Origin: Diadema setosum
Taxonomy: Eukaryota > Echinodermata > Echinoidea > Diadematoida > Diadematidae
Length of the DNA: 64,000 nucleotides
Direction: 5' to 3'
Assembly: GCF_964275005.1 (NCBI RefSeq)
Contig: NC_092694.1
Span: 35,166,967-35,230,966, forward strand
Shown: positions 35,211 to 46,004 of the stretch, piece by piece
Position numbering within the stretch: position 1 is the stretch's first letter
Layout of the letters: each line of letters begins with the position of its first letter
Program-made: the position numbers and the translations under genes
The notes under the pieces: model-generated
What the model was told of the DNA's origin: nothing
Database searches by the model: none
The model's input: the letters and a program-made list of their open reading frames with translations, nothing else

Positions 35211-36284
35211 TTATTCCCACTCCAAAAACCTGATATGTATATTGACTATAATGGTGGTCATTTATACAAAGACAGTCAAATGAAAAAGTCGGTCAAATGA
35301 AACAGGGTTGATGATGAATGAATTATGTTGGAGCACAATATCGTCTTATGTTTATCAGAGCAAACAAGATCTTAGAACAAGTGACATAATCACGTGATCA
35401 AGGTATCACACGTTTGATGTGCCCATTTCACGCGTTTTCCTGTCGCATAAGTACGTATTATGTTTTGGTATATTCTTTCGATACTACCACGTACTAACTT
35501 TAATCTCACCATTCACAGAGAAAGGTTACGAATATCTGTTCATCGTATGTTGGTGTTTTTTTTTTATTATGCAACTTTAAAATAATATTACAGTGTAAAT
35601 CTCTACTGTGATATACAAACACATGCTTACAGACCCATTTTCCTCATCTATTATTTATACGTGACTGTGTATCACAAAACCAACAAAAAGTCGCACCCTT
35701 GATTTTACATGAGGACTCAAAAATGTAAAACCGGTCAACCAACTTATTTTTACATTAATTTTCCAGAGTGTATGCTTTTTTCAATATTTAGATAGCTTAG
35801 GAGAGTCCATTTGAATTGACTTATACCTCATTTTAAAGCTTAGAGTCTCTTCTTTCAGAATCTGCCCTTTACCAAAAATCCATGTCTGGCGACTTGTTGT
35901 TGTCTTTGGGATGCAGGGTAATGTATTAATTCATTCATTGATCCATTGATTCACTGATTTATTCATTCATTCAAAATTTCAAATTTGGCAGCCATATTGG
36001 CGGCCATCTTGATTATGTCGACACCCTCAAGGAGGCAAGAGTTGCATCATCCAGATTCGGATTTGGGCAACGTAAAATAAAAGGGGAAAAAGCGGTTAGG
36101 CACAAATCTGGGTTTGTCAATCAGACTATTTACATTTTAGAACGATGTCGTGTAAAAGTTGGAATTTCTGGCGAAATATCGGTCGAGCATGATCAGTGTT
36201 GATTCGTTAGAAATTAGGTAAAACAAGAACAGTCTTCCATCAAAAAAAAAAAAAAAAAGAAAATGTGTCTTTGCCGGGACAATT

Positions 36285-36531
36285 GGAGAGTTTGTTTGCA
36301 AAAACCGATAAGTCCATTTTTGAAGATTTTGAAGTACGGTCTCTGTCATAAAGTACAAAATGATACCTTTAAAATGATAAATTGGTCACTGCATATTAAG
36401 GTATATTTTTGAAGTTATGGTTAAAAGAAGCAAAAATTTTCTTATCATTCTCTTTATTTTTCTTGACCTTTAATCGCAAATATCTCCATTTGACAAATAT
36501 GGACTTATCGGTTTTTGCAAACAAACTCTTC
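36285..36531 (+). mobile_element. GAAGAG-type MITE, copy 4
   Basis: Same family. The local tandem twin at about 34660 (CCGGGACAACAATTTCACC) lacks the element, so insertion followed the local duplication. Confidence 0.8.
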
Positions 36532-36812
36532 AATTATTCACCCTCAGGATGGCTTTGGTTTATGATATTTGCGATGTATGTGTGAACACAGTCACATACA
36601 TATAAACTAAATACAGTCCTGCTTGTTTTTGGAGAAAAAAAAATCACTTCACCGACACACATAATATGATTGTACAGTCACTCTATTCACACTGTCGACT
36701 TCAAGTATTACGGTATCTTAAGTTGGGGAACTGTCCCTCTAATAGTGAGCTATCCTTGATAAAGGGGACCAATCCCTCCATTAAAGACTTTCCTCTCAAA
36801 ACAGACACTTAC

Positions 36813-36860
36813 CACTCGGCTGATCACATGCACTTCCCGTCGAGTTATTAAAAAGGGTGA
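36813..36860 (-). pseudogene. Gene 2 stalk exon, repeat unit 2
   Basis: A 48-base phase 1-1 exon encoding TLFNNSTGSACDQPS with one N-glycosylation sequon. It lies at the same place in the right-hand unit of a local tandem duplication as the exon at 34921-34968 in the left-hand unit. Confidence 0.6.
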
Positions 36861-36918
36861 CTGTGGAAAATAGAAGACAGATTGCATGACATGTTAGTAG
36901 TGTTCATTAATCCAGACG

Positions 36919-36956
<38 letters not shown>

Positions 36957-36959
<3 letters not shown>

Positions 36960-37030
36960 GAGCTTGCAACCAAAAGGCGCTAAATCCATTGAAAAATGAA
37001 GGATTTAGCGTCTTTTGGAAGCAAGCTCTT

Positions 37031-37031
<1 letters not shown>
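36957..37031. mobile_element. 75-base hairpin MITE, copy 2
   Basis: Tandem twin of 35065-35138, duplicated with the surrounding segment and again bordered by TA repeats. Confidence 0.65.
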
Positions 37032-37065
<34 letters not shown>

Positions 37066-38047
37066 ACTATAATGGTGGTCATTTATACAAAGACAGTAAA
37101 ATGAAAAAGTCGGTCAAATGGAACAGGGTTGATGATGAATGAATTATGTTGGAGCACAATATCGTCTTATCAGAGCAAACAAGATCTTAGAACAAGTGAC
37201 ATAATCACGTGATCAAGGTATCACACGTTTGATGTGCCCATTTCACGCGTTATCCTGTCGCATAAGTGCGTATTATGTTTTGGTATATTCTTTCGATACT
37301 ACCACGTACTAACTTTGATCTCGCCATTCACAGAGAAAGGTTACGAATGTCTGTTCATCGTATGTTTTTTTTTTTTTTTAATGATGCAACTTTGAAATAT
37401 ACAAACACATGCTTACAGACCCATTTTCCTCATCTATTATTTATACGTGACTGTGTATCACAAAACCAACAAAAATTCGCACCCTTGATTTTACATGAGG
37501 ACTCAAAGAAGGTAAAACCGGTCAACCAACTTATTTTTACATTAATTTTCCAGAGTGTATGCTTTTTTCAATATTTAGATAGCTTAGGAGAGTCCATTTG
37601 AATTGACTTATACCTCATTTTAAAGCTTAGAGTCTCTTCTTTCAGAATCTGCCCTTTACCAAAAATCCATGTCTGGCGACTTTTTGTTGTCTTTGGGATG
37701 CAGGGTAATGTATTAATTCATTCATTGATCCATTGATTCACTGATTTATTCATTTATTCGCTTATGTATTCATTCATTCAAAGATCACTGGCAGCATAAT
37801 AATATCAAACGGTTATCATGGTTATATTGACATGATAATGGCGTAGCCATGCGGATACGCATAATGTGGCGCACGTATCTATGAGAATTTATCCTTTTCC
37901 TGATTGTTTCTTTAAAATTCAAAACGAAAGTAGGGTTACCGATAACTCGGCGAAAACTTTATTCCCGTATTTTGTTCAAGTATCATAGAAAAAAAAAACA
38001 CACACCCATGCAACCGTTGCAGAACTCTGCTCCTGGTCAAGACTCAC

Positions 38048-38318
38048 CTATGCAGGTCAATACCTTCCCCCATCCTCCGCACCAACGCTTGGTATCCACT
38101 GGGCAAGGTATCCCGCAGTTGTCCGTTAAATTCAGCATTTGACTATTGTCAAAACAATTCGCATCCACACGTACATTCCGTCCCGTTGGAGATTCCGGCA
38201 ATGGGATATCCGCTTTCTCTGCAAAACGCAGTGCAGTTATCTGGGCTTGCCTCCCAGAAACTGACCCTGTAATCGTTCCGAACGCAGTCCTCTTGGTAAC
38301 ACCCAGTGAAATAACCAT
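38048..38318 (-). pseudogene. Gene 2 WSC exon with frameshift
   Basis: A 271-base exon between intact AG and GTGAGT signals. The first half reads GCYQEDCVRNDYR through GISNGTECTCG, and the second half (NCFDNSQMLN to CGGWGKV) is in another frame. The length is not a multiple of three, unlike the 264, 279 and 294 base paralogues, so a net loss of 2 bases is the simplest explanation. Confidence 0.8.
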
Positions 38319-38725
38319 CTGCAAGTATCGGTAGAGATGACTTCATCAATTGTTCTTTTCATCACTTCCATTTCGTTTGAACTCCGAAACAAAACATATC
38401 GATGTATGCGACAAATACATAACAAGACTATACCTGCAAGTAACGGAAGGTTTCCCATGAAGTAGGCTATTCTTGTTCAAAGGAAATAATTTGGTAAATT
38501 GCAATGGCAGATAATTATATTCATGACCATGATAGCACTGCAATGTAGTCATAGTGATAAAGCGTACACATACACATTCACTTGATAATCAATAAACTTA
38601 GAAATGTCTTGTTTCAGGCGCATATGAGTTCACGTGAAAATTAACTGTTAGAGGAAACATGAGCAACATCGACGTGTACATCTGTGAAAAATAAATATTC
38701 TTTTATTGAACGATGATATACTCAC

Positions 38726-38850
38726 GTATTGAGCATGCCGGATCGTCACCGCAGCTTGCCAACGAAGTCACTCTTCCGAAGTTGAAAGTGTACATGATCA
38801 ACCACACACCAGTGACACGGAGAGAGAATTTGGCAATAGTGTGTATTTTA
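38726..38850 (-). pseudogene. Gene 2 first-exon remnant
   Basis: The sequence ending at a GTGAGT donor reads NFGRVTSLASCGDDPACSI, homologous to gene 3 exon 1. Where gene 3 has its ATG, this copy has no start codon. The only Met near the signal sequence (MYTFNFG) leaves too short a hydrophobic stretch. An in-frame ATG far upstream (38993) gives a leader with no signal-peptide character at its N-terminus. Confidence 0.55.
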
Positions 38851-38859
38851 ATGTATATA

Positions 38860-40010
38860 ATCTCAAAAGGGGGCTTCACAAAACTTGAGGAGGGTAAGGC
38901 GCTGACTGAACTTTTCCACACCCCACGTAAGCTGTGTATACATGCCATTAGGCAGCAGAACGTGGGAATTCTCAATTCGTGCTCTTTCATCAACTGGTCG
39001 TTGTCAAAGCATTAAGAGCCGTGTTGCGCGCTACCAGATCCTGAGACAATGTAGAAAATTGAATGGCATCGAATTACAATAAAAACGAAGAAGAAGAACA
39101 ATCTAACAATCTAAACTGAAAATAGGATAATGACATATTCACTGGTCGGTACATTATTGCGTGTCGTGATAGCTCGTGAAATAATAAGAAAGGAAGCCTA
39201 CTTATGCCCGCCTCCCTGTGATAAAGTATATCTTTCTTTTTGAAGTGAAGATCATGATTGAAGGAACTATGTAATGCAAGGGCACGCTGACTTGTGTTGA
39301 ATCATGATACACTCAACATCACTTATGTTGCCAAATGAAAACCCGAATACTTGTCATATAAGTGTTTTGTATATGTATAACTATTTTTCTTCAGGCTACT
39401 TGGATCCTCCCCGACCCCCCCCCCCCAACACACACACACATACACACACAAATTCCAAACCAAGACTTACCATGTCGGTGAAACCATCTGTCAATCGTGT
39501 AAAGTAATAATATGACAAAACAAAAGGCATGAACAGCACATTTCTGCGCAGACTTAGCATACACGTGTAGCTCCCATGTTCCCATGTTACCGAATAAGGT
39601 TAATTTCAGATATTGCAGGGAAACATTTTGGTTTTTGCTGAGTCCAGGAGAACGTGTATTTTAAGGTCTTTCGTTTATCAATACGTAGTCCTTTAGCAGT
39701 GATTGACAGTCGAATGATGCAGCTGATACAATTTTGGTTTGAAAGTCAGTTTTTTTTTTTTTTTTTTTTGGTGTGTGTTCTTTTAATGGACGTGTCCAAG
39801 CAATAATTATGAAAGAAAAATAGTAGAAAAATTATTCATTACTATGACACATTGTCTGATATTTTTTCACAACATTATCAAAGATGGTTCGGTTGTTGGG
39901 ATTCAATACATGTGAACGTGCAGTTGCGATTATCGTCGATTAAGGAGGAGGAGAATGCGGGAATTATCATCAGACCATGCAGAGGGCTTCTCTCAAGAGG
40001 GCGCTATTTA
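38860..40010. other. Spacer in copy B
   Basis: Aligns with copy A 2500-3690 without the U2 insert. A C-run and CA repeat lie at 39415-39450. No gene. Confidence 0.6.
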
Positions 40011-41404
40011 ACGACGCTCTCACTACGTTCTCTGCTCTCGTATAGAATACAGGACTGATCTACGACGCTCTCAGGACGCTTCATTCCCGCTTTGATTACG
40101 CTGTTTCCGCTTTGGCTGTGCTGTTCCTACGCTTTTGCAGACTCAATTACGGACGGCTTCCGCTCTCGCCGCTCTAAAAGGGACGCAGGCGATCCCACTG
40201 GAAAATTCGAAGCAAAAATGTCTGCCAGAAGAGAGACAAACCGATCGAGAGGCAAAACTGTTGAGGAGGATGAGAACATTGTCGCTGCACCTGTCGAGGT
40301 TGAATATGAAGAAGAAGGAGGGTAAACTTTGGAAGACGAAGAAGAAGAAATGAATAGATGAAGACAAAGGAGAGAAGAAAGCAGCGAAGCAGCTGCTATC
40401 CACAAGACGAAGAAAGAGAGACTGCATGTGATGCCAACAGAGGAGGAAAAAGAGGACATGGTAGAATATTGAAGAGTATGAAATCATCTACAACACGAAG
40501 AAGACGTACTATAAAAGTAAGGACATTAGAAAAAGCCTCGGAAAGATCAGCAAGTCTTTGGTTAATAAGGAATTGCTGCAGAAGAACCGTCAGTTGAGGA
40601 GCCTCTCCGAGGTCCACAGTATATCTCTGTGGTTCTGCATGGTAATAAGTTGACTGACACGGAGGATCGGCATCCGAATCGGGGTACATCGGGCACATCG
40701 GGCACTTTTCAGCTCTCTGGACAGGGGAACATCGTAATAAGATCACATAGATCATTCAAAGCGTTAATACAGCTTGCATAGATCGGATAACACCGGGAAC
40801 ATAGTACCGACAGCGTAGTTACATGGTTCTAAAGCGTAACTGCAGCGGGAGAAATTGTAATGTCTCATTCCCGATAATCGCAGTAAGAGCGTAGAAAGCA
40901 CGTGTTAGTTGTAAATACAGCGTTCTCAGAGCGTTCTAATATCGTACTGTGTCCAGATCGGCTCATGTTTTACCCGATCCTTCCCGATCTGAGAAAATCC
41001 TGAAATCGTGGCGAGAGAGGCATAATGGTACATGGGCTTAATTCGGCCTTCGGAAAAAAACTTGGCCTTACTTCAGACAATTAACACGCAGTTCATGATC
41101 GCCATGTTCTATACTTAGGCGCGCCAAATAGGTTTTTTGATCCGCGCGTTGTATCAACTCGGGCCGTCTGCGACCAGCCAGAACGCGAAGCGCTCCCATA
41201 GTACAATACTGTACAATCCAGAGGGATAACTCGGGCCCGCCGTAAAAGTGAGGCCGAGTTGTCAACGAGTCCGAGTTTCTAGCCTGACCCCGATCGGGTA
41301 AAGTTCTAAGATTGCCACTCCGGCGAACGTGTTTTGTTTAATATTTTGCATCTTCGTCGTTACCCAACGAATACAATGTTTTTACAGCATTATTCTACAC
41401 ATAA
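40010..41404 (+). mobile_element. Same decayed DNA transposon, copy B (left end deleted)
   Basis: Aligns with about 4310-5690. The left 600 bases including the presumed left terminus are missing; the right end ATTATTCTACACAT is kept near 41387. Confidence 0.5.
40218..40600 (+). pseudogene. MADF/SANT-like remnant, copy B
   Basis: Homologue of 4507-4900. The codon that is TAG after GKTV in copy A is GAG here, while the CAA after EEEGG in copy A is TAA here. The later TGA after EEMNR is shared. So the gene was already damaged before the segmental duplication and each copy gained its own stop afterwards. Confidence 0.5.
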
Positions 41405-42472
41405 TTTTTTTTATTTATTTATTTATTTTTTTTTAGGCATACGTGTACATTTTGGAGTAAAATTTGACAATTTGCAGGCGTACCAGTTTTGCCTTGATAT
41501 TTTCTTTGTAAAACAAGTCTGGCGTCGTTAGCTTGTGCGAACCAATGCCGCATGCCGCATGTGATGGTTGTACTGTTATGTTGGCAAAAAAACTTTTTTT
41601 TTTTTGGGGGGGGGGGTTAGGGGTTGAGGGAAAATGCATCGAAGAGAGTGACTGACTTCTTAATCTTCGCAAACTGCTGAACAACTCGAGGGAAGAGATG
41701 TAGGAGAAGCAAAGAAAGGAAAATAAGAGTAGGGGTACTTATGCCATGCACACTGAGAGTCTGAGGGAGAGAGGGGGGGGGGGGGATGGAACATTTTTGA
41801 GAGAAGGAGCTAATTTGCAGGATTTGTGTATAGTTAAGAAATGTCAAGTTAAGAAATGACACAGTGAAAGCCTTGTTTAAAACCCGGTGGAGTGGGGGTA
41901 CCGTGGAGTGGGAAGGCAGGCCTGGCTCGGATATCACTGCTGTCTGTACAAGTACGCACACACAGACGGAGAATATCGATTGGTCGAGTCGACCGTTATC
42001 GCGCTGAGCTTACGTTGCAATGCACAATAACCACACTGCCGGGCTCTATTCCTGATTGTCAAAATATTGTTGTTGTTGTTGTTGTTGTTGCTGCTGCTGC
42101 TGCTTTAAAAAAAAAAAAAAAGAAAAGAAGAGAAAATGGGGTCCTTTTAAAAATTATTTGCCCCAAACAATGCTGATATCAGATCAGACGATAATATCTA
42201 AATCTTAAACAAATCAGCATTATTATAACATACACATTGCTACGTTTATAGTGTCTCCACGAAGGAGCTCATTATAAATACCTCTACGAGGAGGTTCGCT
42301 TATAATGTTTCCACCAGGAAGCTCAGCTAAGCGGGTACATTTCAAAGTTTACTCCGTTGGGCAGTAAATGAAAATCTATTTAATCGCATAATTTCGCGCG
42401 CTACAGGGTCTTAGATCTATTTTTTTTTTTTTTTTTTTTTTTGCGAAACCAGACACTATTTGTAGGAGTCTA

Positions 42473-42662
42473 GGGCAATTACCCCCTGGGTAATTAGCCC
42501 AGAACCTTCCCCGGCCCTCATCCTAATCCCAATCCTGAACCTAATCTTAACCTTAACCCAAACTCTAATCCTAAACCAACCCTAACCCCAATCTTTATCT
42601 AATCTTACCACTAACCAGTAGTTAGCCGGAGGGCAATAACGTTGTCCTTGGGGGGTAATTGC
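42473..42662. mobile_element. MITE with telomere-like interior, copy B
   Basis: Orthologous to 6774-6966, so it predates the duplication. LINE-1 inserted only about 25 bases to its right. Confidence 0.65.
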
Positions 42663-43079
42663 TCTGATACGATTTATAGGCCTTCAGTTTCAGTTCAGTT
42701 CAGTTTCAGTTTATTTTATTTCGACACGGTCACTCACTTCAGCCAATGGCTGTTCTTCAGTGAGTCCGTGAAGAGGTAAAACAGTTCAAAGTAACATAAT
42801 ACAACATTTTATACTTAGTATACAAAACATGAGATAAAAACAAACACAATTATTATACACTGTAAAATCAACGACATGTCAAAAATACTACAATTTATAC
42901 TGAAATAATTCCATAAAATTACTTACGCATTAAAAAAAAGGAAAAATATGCATATATATACACACATGCGATAATGAAAAAGAAAAGAAAAGAAAAATAA
43001 AGTGGGACCATTCAAACATATAGACTTAATACACACACACATTATAAAGCTGCAAATGATTATCTTAAAAATCCTACCT

Positions 43080-43238
43080 TTGTATAAAACGTATCTATTG
43101 CACTTTTGAATGCAGCTAAAGAAGCACTTTGTTTAACATCGCTTGGCAAACTATTCCACATTAGGGCTCCACGATATGAAAAACTGCGTTTTTTAAAAAT
43201 TTGTGGTTGGTTTGGGTGTATCTAGCTGGAGGGTTGTC
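43080..43238 (-). pseudogene. LINE-1 ORF2, C-terminal end
   Basis: After the TTCC-type insertion the protein continues with LDTPKPTTNF and, one frame over, FSYRGALMWNSLPSDVK, the usual end of Jockey/CR1-group RT proteins. The 3' untranslated region (42711-43079) follows. Confidence 0.75.
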
Positions 43239-43242
43239 TTCC

Positions 43243-44377
43243 CAGGCGCGGTGGAGCACCCCAATTATCTCGCAGAAATCCATCGGCTGTCGAGCCTCAT
43301 TTGCATAAAGTAAACAACATGTACTCGCGTAGTTGAGAAAAAGTAAACAACTTCTCAAGCTAATAACAATTTAAGGAAACCTATTTTCGGATTAAAATTG
43401 AGTAAGTTTGAATTTGAAAACATGTCCGAATATGCACATATAACATATTAAAGGATTTGACAATGATAAAATGCGAAATTTTAGCGAAAACCTGGCGAGC
43501 AAAATTACCAAAAATATGCCTCGAAAATCATCCTAAAATTCACGAAGTGTGATTGCGGAACCAAAGCGCCATTCGAACAAAGTACACCGAAATTTATGTA
43601 TCTGCTTGCATTTTAAATGTCATACCGTAATATTCCTGGCCACGGTTGTGTCGGAAAAAAACAGAAGGTGATGTCAAAAATGACACGAACGCAAAGCGTA
43701 CAGGTCGGTCCCATGTATATATAATCGCGTGACTGTAGCGTTGCATGTCACAGCACACACAACGCTTTGCTGCATGCAGCGTGCGCGGCAGCAGCTCAGC
43801 AGTCACACCGCCGTGCGACACTCAGCAAAATTGACTGCGTCACATGCAAACCAACAATGAGTACGAAATCCTGAATCTCACGTAACGCGCATGCCCATTA
43901 CGGGAAAAGAAATGACGTCATTTTCAATTGTTTCACTGACTACAATTTTCTATTCCAAACCCTGTAGAAACAAGTTGATTTCTCAAAAAGTACAGGTGGA
44001 ACCAAGCGAAAACTTTCACCATTGGATTGAGGCCTGATAAACTTATGTTGCCAATTTCGGACACAATAGAGCCCGGCCATAGTCCAGTCGGAAAAAAAAC
44101 AGAGAGCATGTTTTGCGAGAGGTGATTTTTAAAACGCTTTAATATCTCAAGTTCTAGTCCAGCAAATTTCATAATTTTTTCATCAAAAGGAAGGTTTTTA
44201 TAAACTTAGATAGTGTGGGAAGTTTGAGTTTACCAGCGGCACGCATAGCGGCACAAGGAGAAGGTAAAGATTTGACTTTTTCATGCACACAGTTTCGGGC
44301 AGCCGTGGATGCCCGTTGGGAATTCAAATAGAACGGGGCGATAATGAGATGCAAATTGGGGTGCTCCACCGCGCCTG
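43243..44377. mobile_element. TIR element with TTCC target duplication nested in LINE-1
   Basis: Inverted ends begin CAGGCGCGGTGGAGCACCCC and continue four more matching bases (24 in all). TTCC directly abuts both ends (43239-43242, 44378-44381). Taking the element and one TTCC out restores continuity of the host LINE protein. The interior has a CpG-rich centre and two similar segments with TCGGAAAAAAACAGA near 43652 and 44089. No transposase, superfamily uncertain. Confidence 0.8.
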
Positions 44378-44381
44378 TTCC

Positions 44382-46004
44382 TCAAACCATACAAATATTG
44401 TCTGTACATAAATAATTCATTTATATGTGAAGGCATGTTTTTGTTTACAATCTTATACATAATGCATAACAACTGTTTATCGCGTCTATCCGAAAGTCGA
44501 TCAATGCTATCATTACACTTTGTTTGGATCAACTGACATAGGGCTTCACTTGGAAATTTCCAGTCAACCCCCATAACCACTCTGAGTGCTCTAAATTGTA
44601 TTTTCTGTAGTTTTTCACAATATGTTTTTGCCATGTTCCCCCATATGAGACTACAATAATCCATCTGATTCAGAATAATGGTTTTATAGAATATCACTGC
44701 CATTTGCTGCGTGATAAAAGGTCTAATTCTTTTCAGTAAACACAAACTCTTGTTCAGTTTTTTCTGCAAACATTCAACATGTTTTGTCCAGCCTAAGTAC
44801 TGGTCTATGTGTACACCAAGGTATCTGATATGCGTGACCCGAATAATGACCGTGTCCTTAATCTTTACACAAGGAACTGAAATGCTCTTGAGTCTCCTTC
44901 TCGACCCAATCAATAGAAACTCACATATTTGGGCATTTAGTGCCAACTTATTTTTACACAGCCATTCTATCTAAGTCCTCATTTAGAACTGTCACCAATC
45001 TATCAATGTTGTTACAAGAGTAATACAAACATGTGTAATCTGCGTAGAGAGATACCATATTATTCTTTACGCACAAAGGTAAGTCATTTATATATAATAT
45101 GAACAGTAAGGGACCTAGATTTGAACCCTGGGGGATTCCACACTTAATTGTCTGTGGTCTAGATTGAACCCCATTGACAACTGTGCACTGGGTGCGATCT
45201 GTCAGGTAGCTGCAGAACCATTCAACTACTGAATCAGACAGGCCATACTGACGCATCTTACGTAATAGAGTAGCATGGTCTACTGTGTCGAATGCCTTCT
45301 TTAAATCCAGTGCGACTACGCCTACAAACATTCCTTGGTCAAGTTTGTTGAGCCAGTATTCAGTTACATTAATTAAGAACTGGTCGTCATTGTTGAGTGT
45401 TTGGGTCTAAATCCTGATTGATGCACTGCCAGAAGTCCTTTCTCTTGAAGATATTTGTACAATTGATCAAATATGAGTTTTTCCATAATTTTCGCTATCA
45501 CTGGTAAAATAGATATTGGTCTATAATTGTTAACCTGCGATCTTTGACCCGCACCTTTGTATACGGGCGTGACACGCGACCGTTTCCATGCCAACGGAAC
45601 CTTGTTTTGGTGCATCGACAGGTTAAAAATATAAGTAAGAGGTTTACAGATATATTCAGCAATGGACTTTAGGATAAGTGCAGGTACATTGTCCAGACCA
45701 CAGGCCTTATCAGTAGCAAGATTATGTAAATGTTTCAGTACTTCGTTTTCTTCAATATCCATAAAACGGAAATAATTTTCAGGGTCCAGGTTTTGGGACA
45801 ACATGTCCCTGCAGTCATCTGCATGCTCACTATTTTCAACATTTTCTTGAATTATTTTACCAACATTAGTGAAATATGTATTGAAATATTCAGCTATTTC
45901 TTTTTTACCCAACATTTCTCGACCTTCTGTTTTTACTTGTGTTATTCTACCAGTTTCACATTTCTTCGGGAGAACAAAGTTCAACGATTTCCAGACCTTG
46001 TCAG
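44382..46004 (-). pseudogene. LINE-1 ORF2, reverse transcriptase part
   Basis: Resumes after the hAT insertion (VWKSLNFVLPKKCETG). Fingers and palm follow: YRPISILPVIAKIMEK and HQSGFRPKHST in one frame, then after an indel ALDLKKAFDTVDH, CGIPQGSNLGPLLFILYIND and the catalytic motif, and after another indel the thumb (FLLIGSRRRLKS, YLGVHIDQYLGW). The catalytic YADD is mutated to YADY (LYADYTCLYY), so it is dead even apart from frameshifts. The C-terminus continues at 43080-43238. Confidence 0.85.

Larger units (their letters stand above)
34361..37790 (+). repeat. Local tandem duplication carrying a stalk exon
   Basis: 34361-35960 aligns with about 35975-37790, from TTTGGCAGCCATATTGGC through TTCATTGATCCATTGATTC. 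Each unit holds one stalk exon and one 74-75 base hairpin MITE. The right unit also has GAAGAG MITE copy 4. Confidence 0.8.
30403..38726 (-). pseudogene. WSC-family paralogue, gene 2 (decayed)
   Basis: Minus-strand remnant of the same gene. The signal-peptide-type exon ends at 38726 (donor GTGAGT) but has no plausible in-frame start near the signal sequence. The WSC exon (38318-38048) has a net 2-base loss in the middle that shifts the frame. Two stalk exons (36860-36813, 34968-34921) are open. The TM exon (32701-32602) has lost its hydrophobic reading by offset frameshifts. The tail exon (30547-30403) is short but open. Splice sites are still recognisable, so decay is fairly recent or some exons are still used. 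The intron before the tail has grown by about 1.6 kb. Confidence 0.7.
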
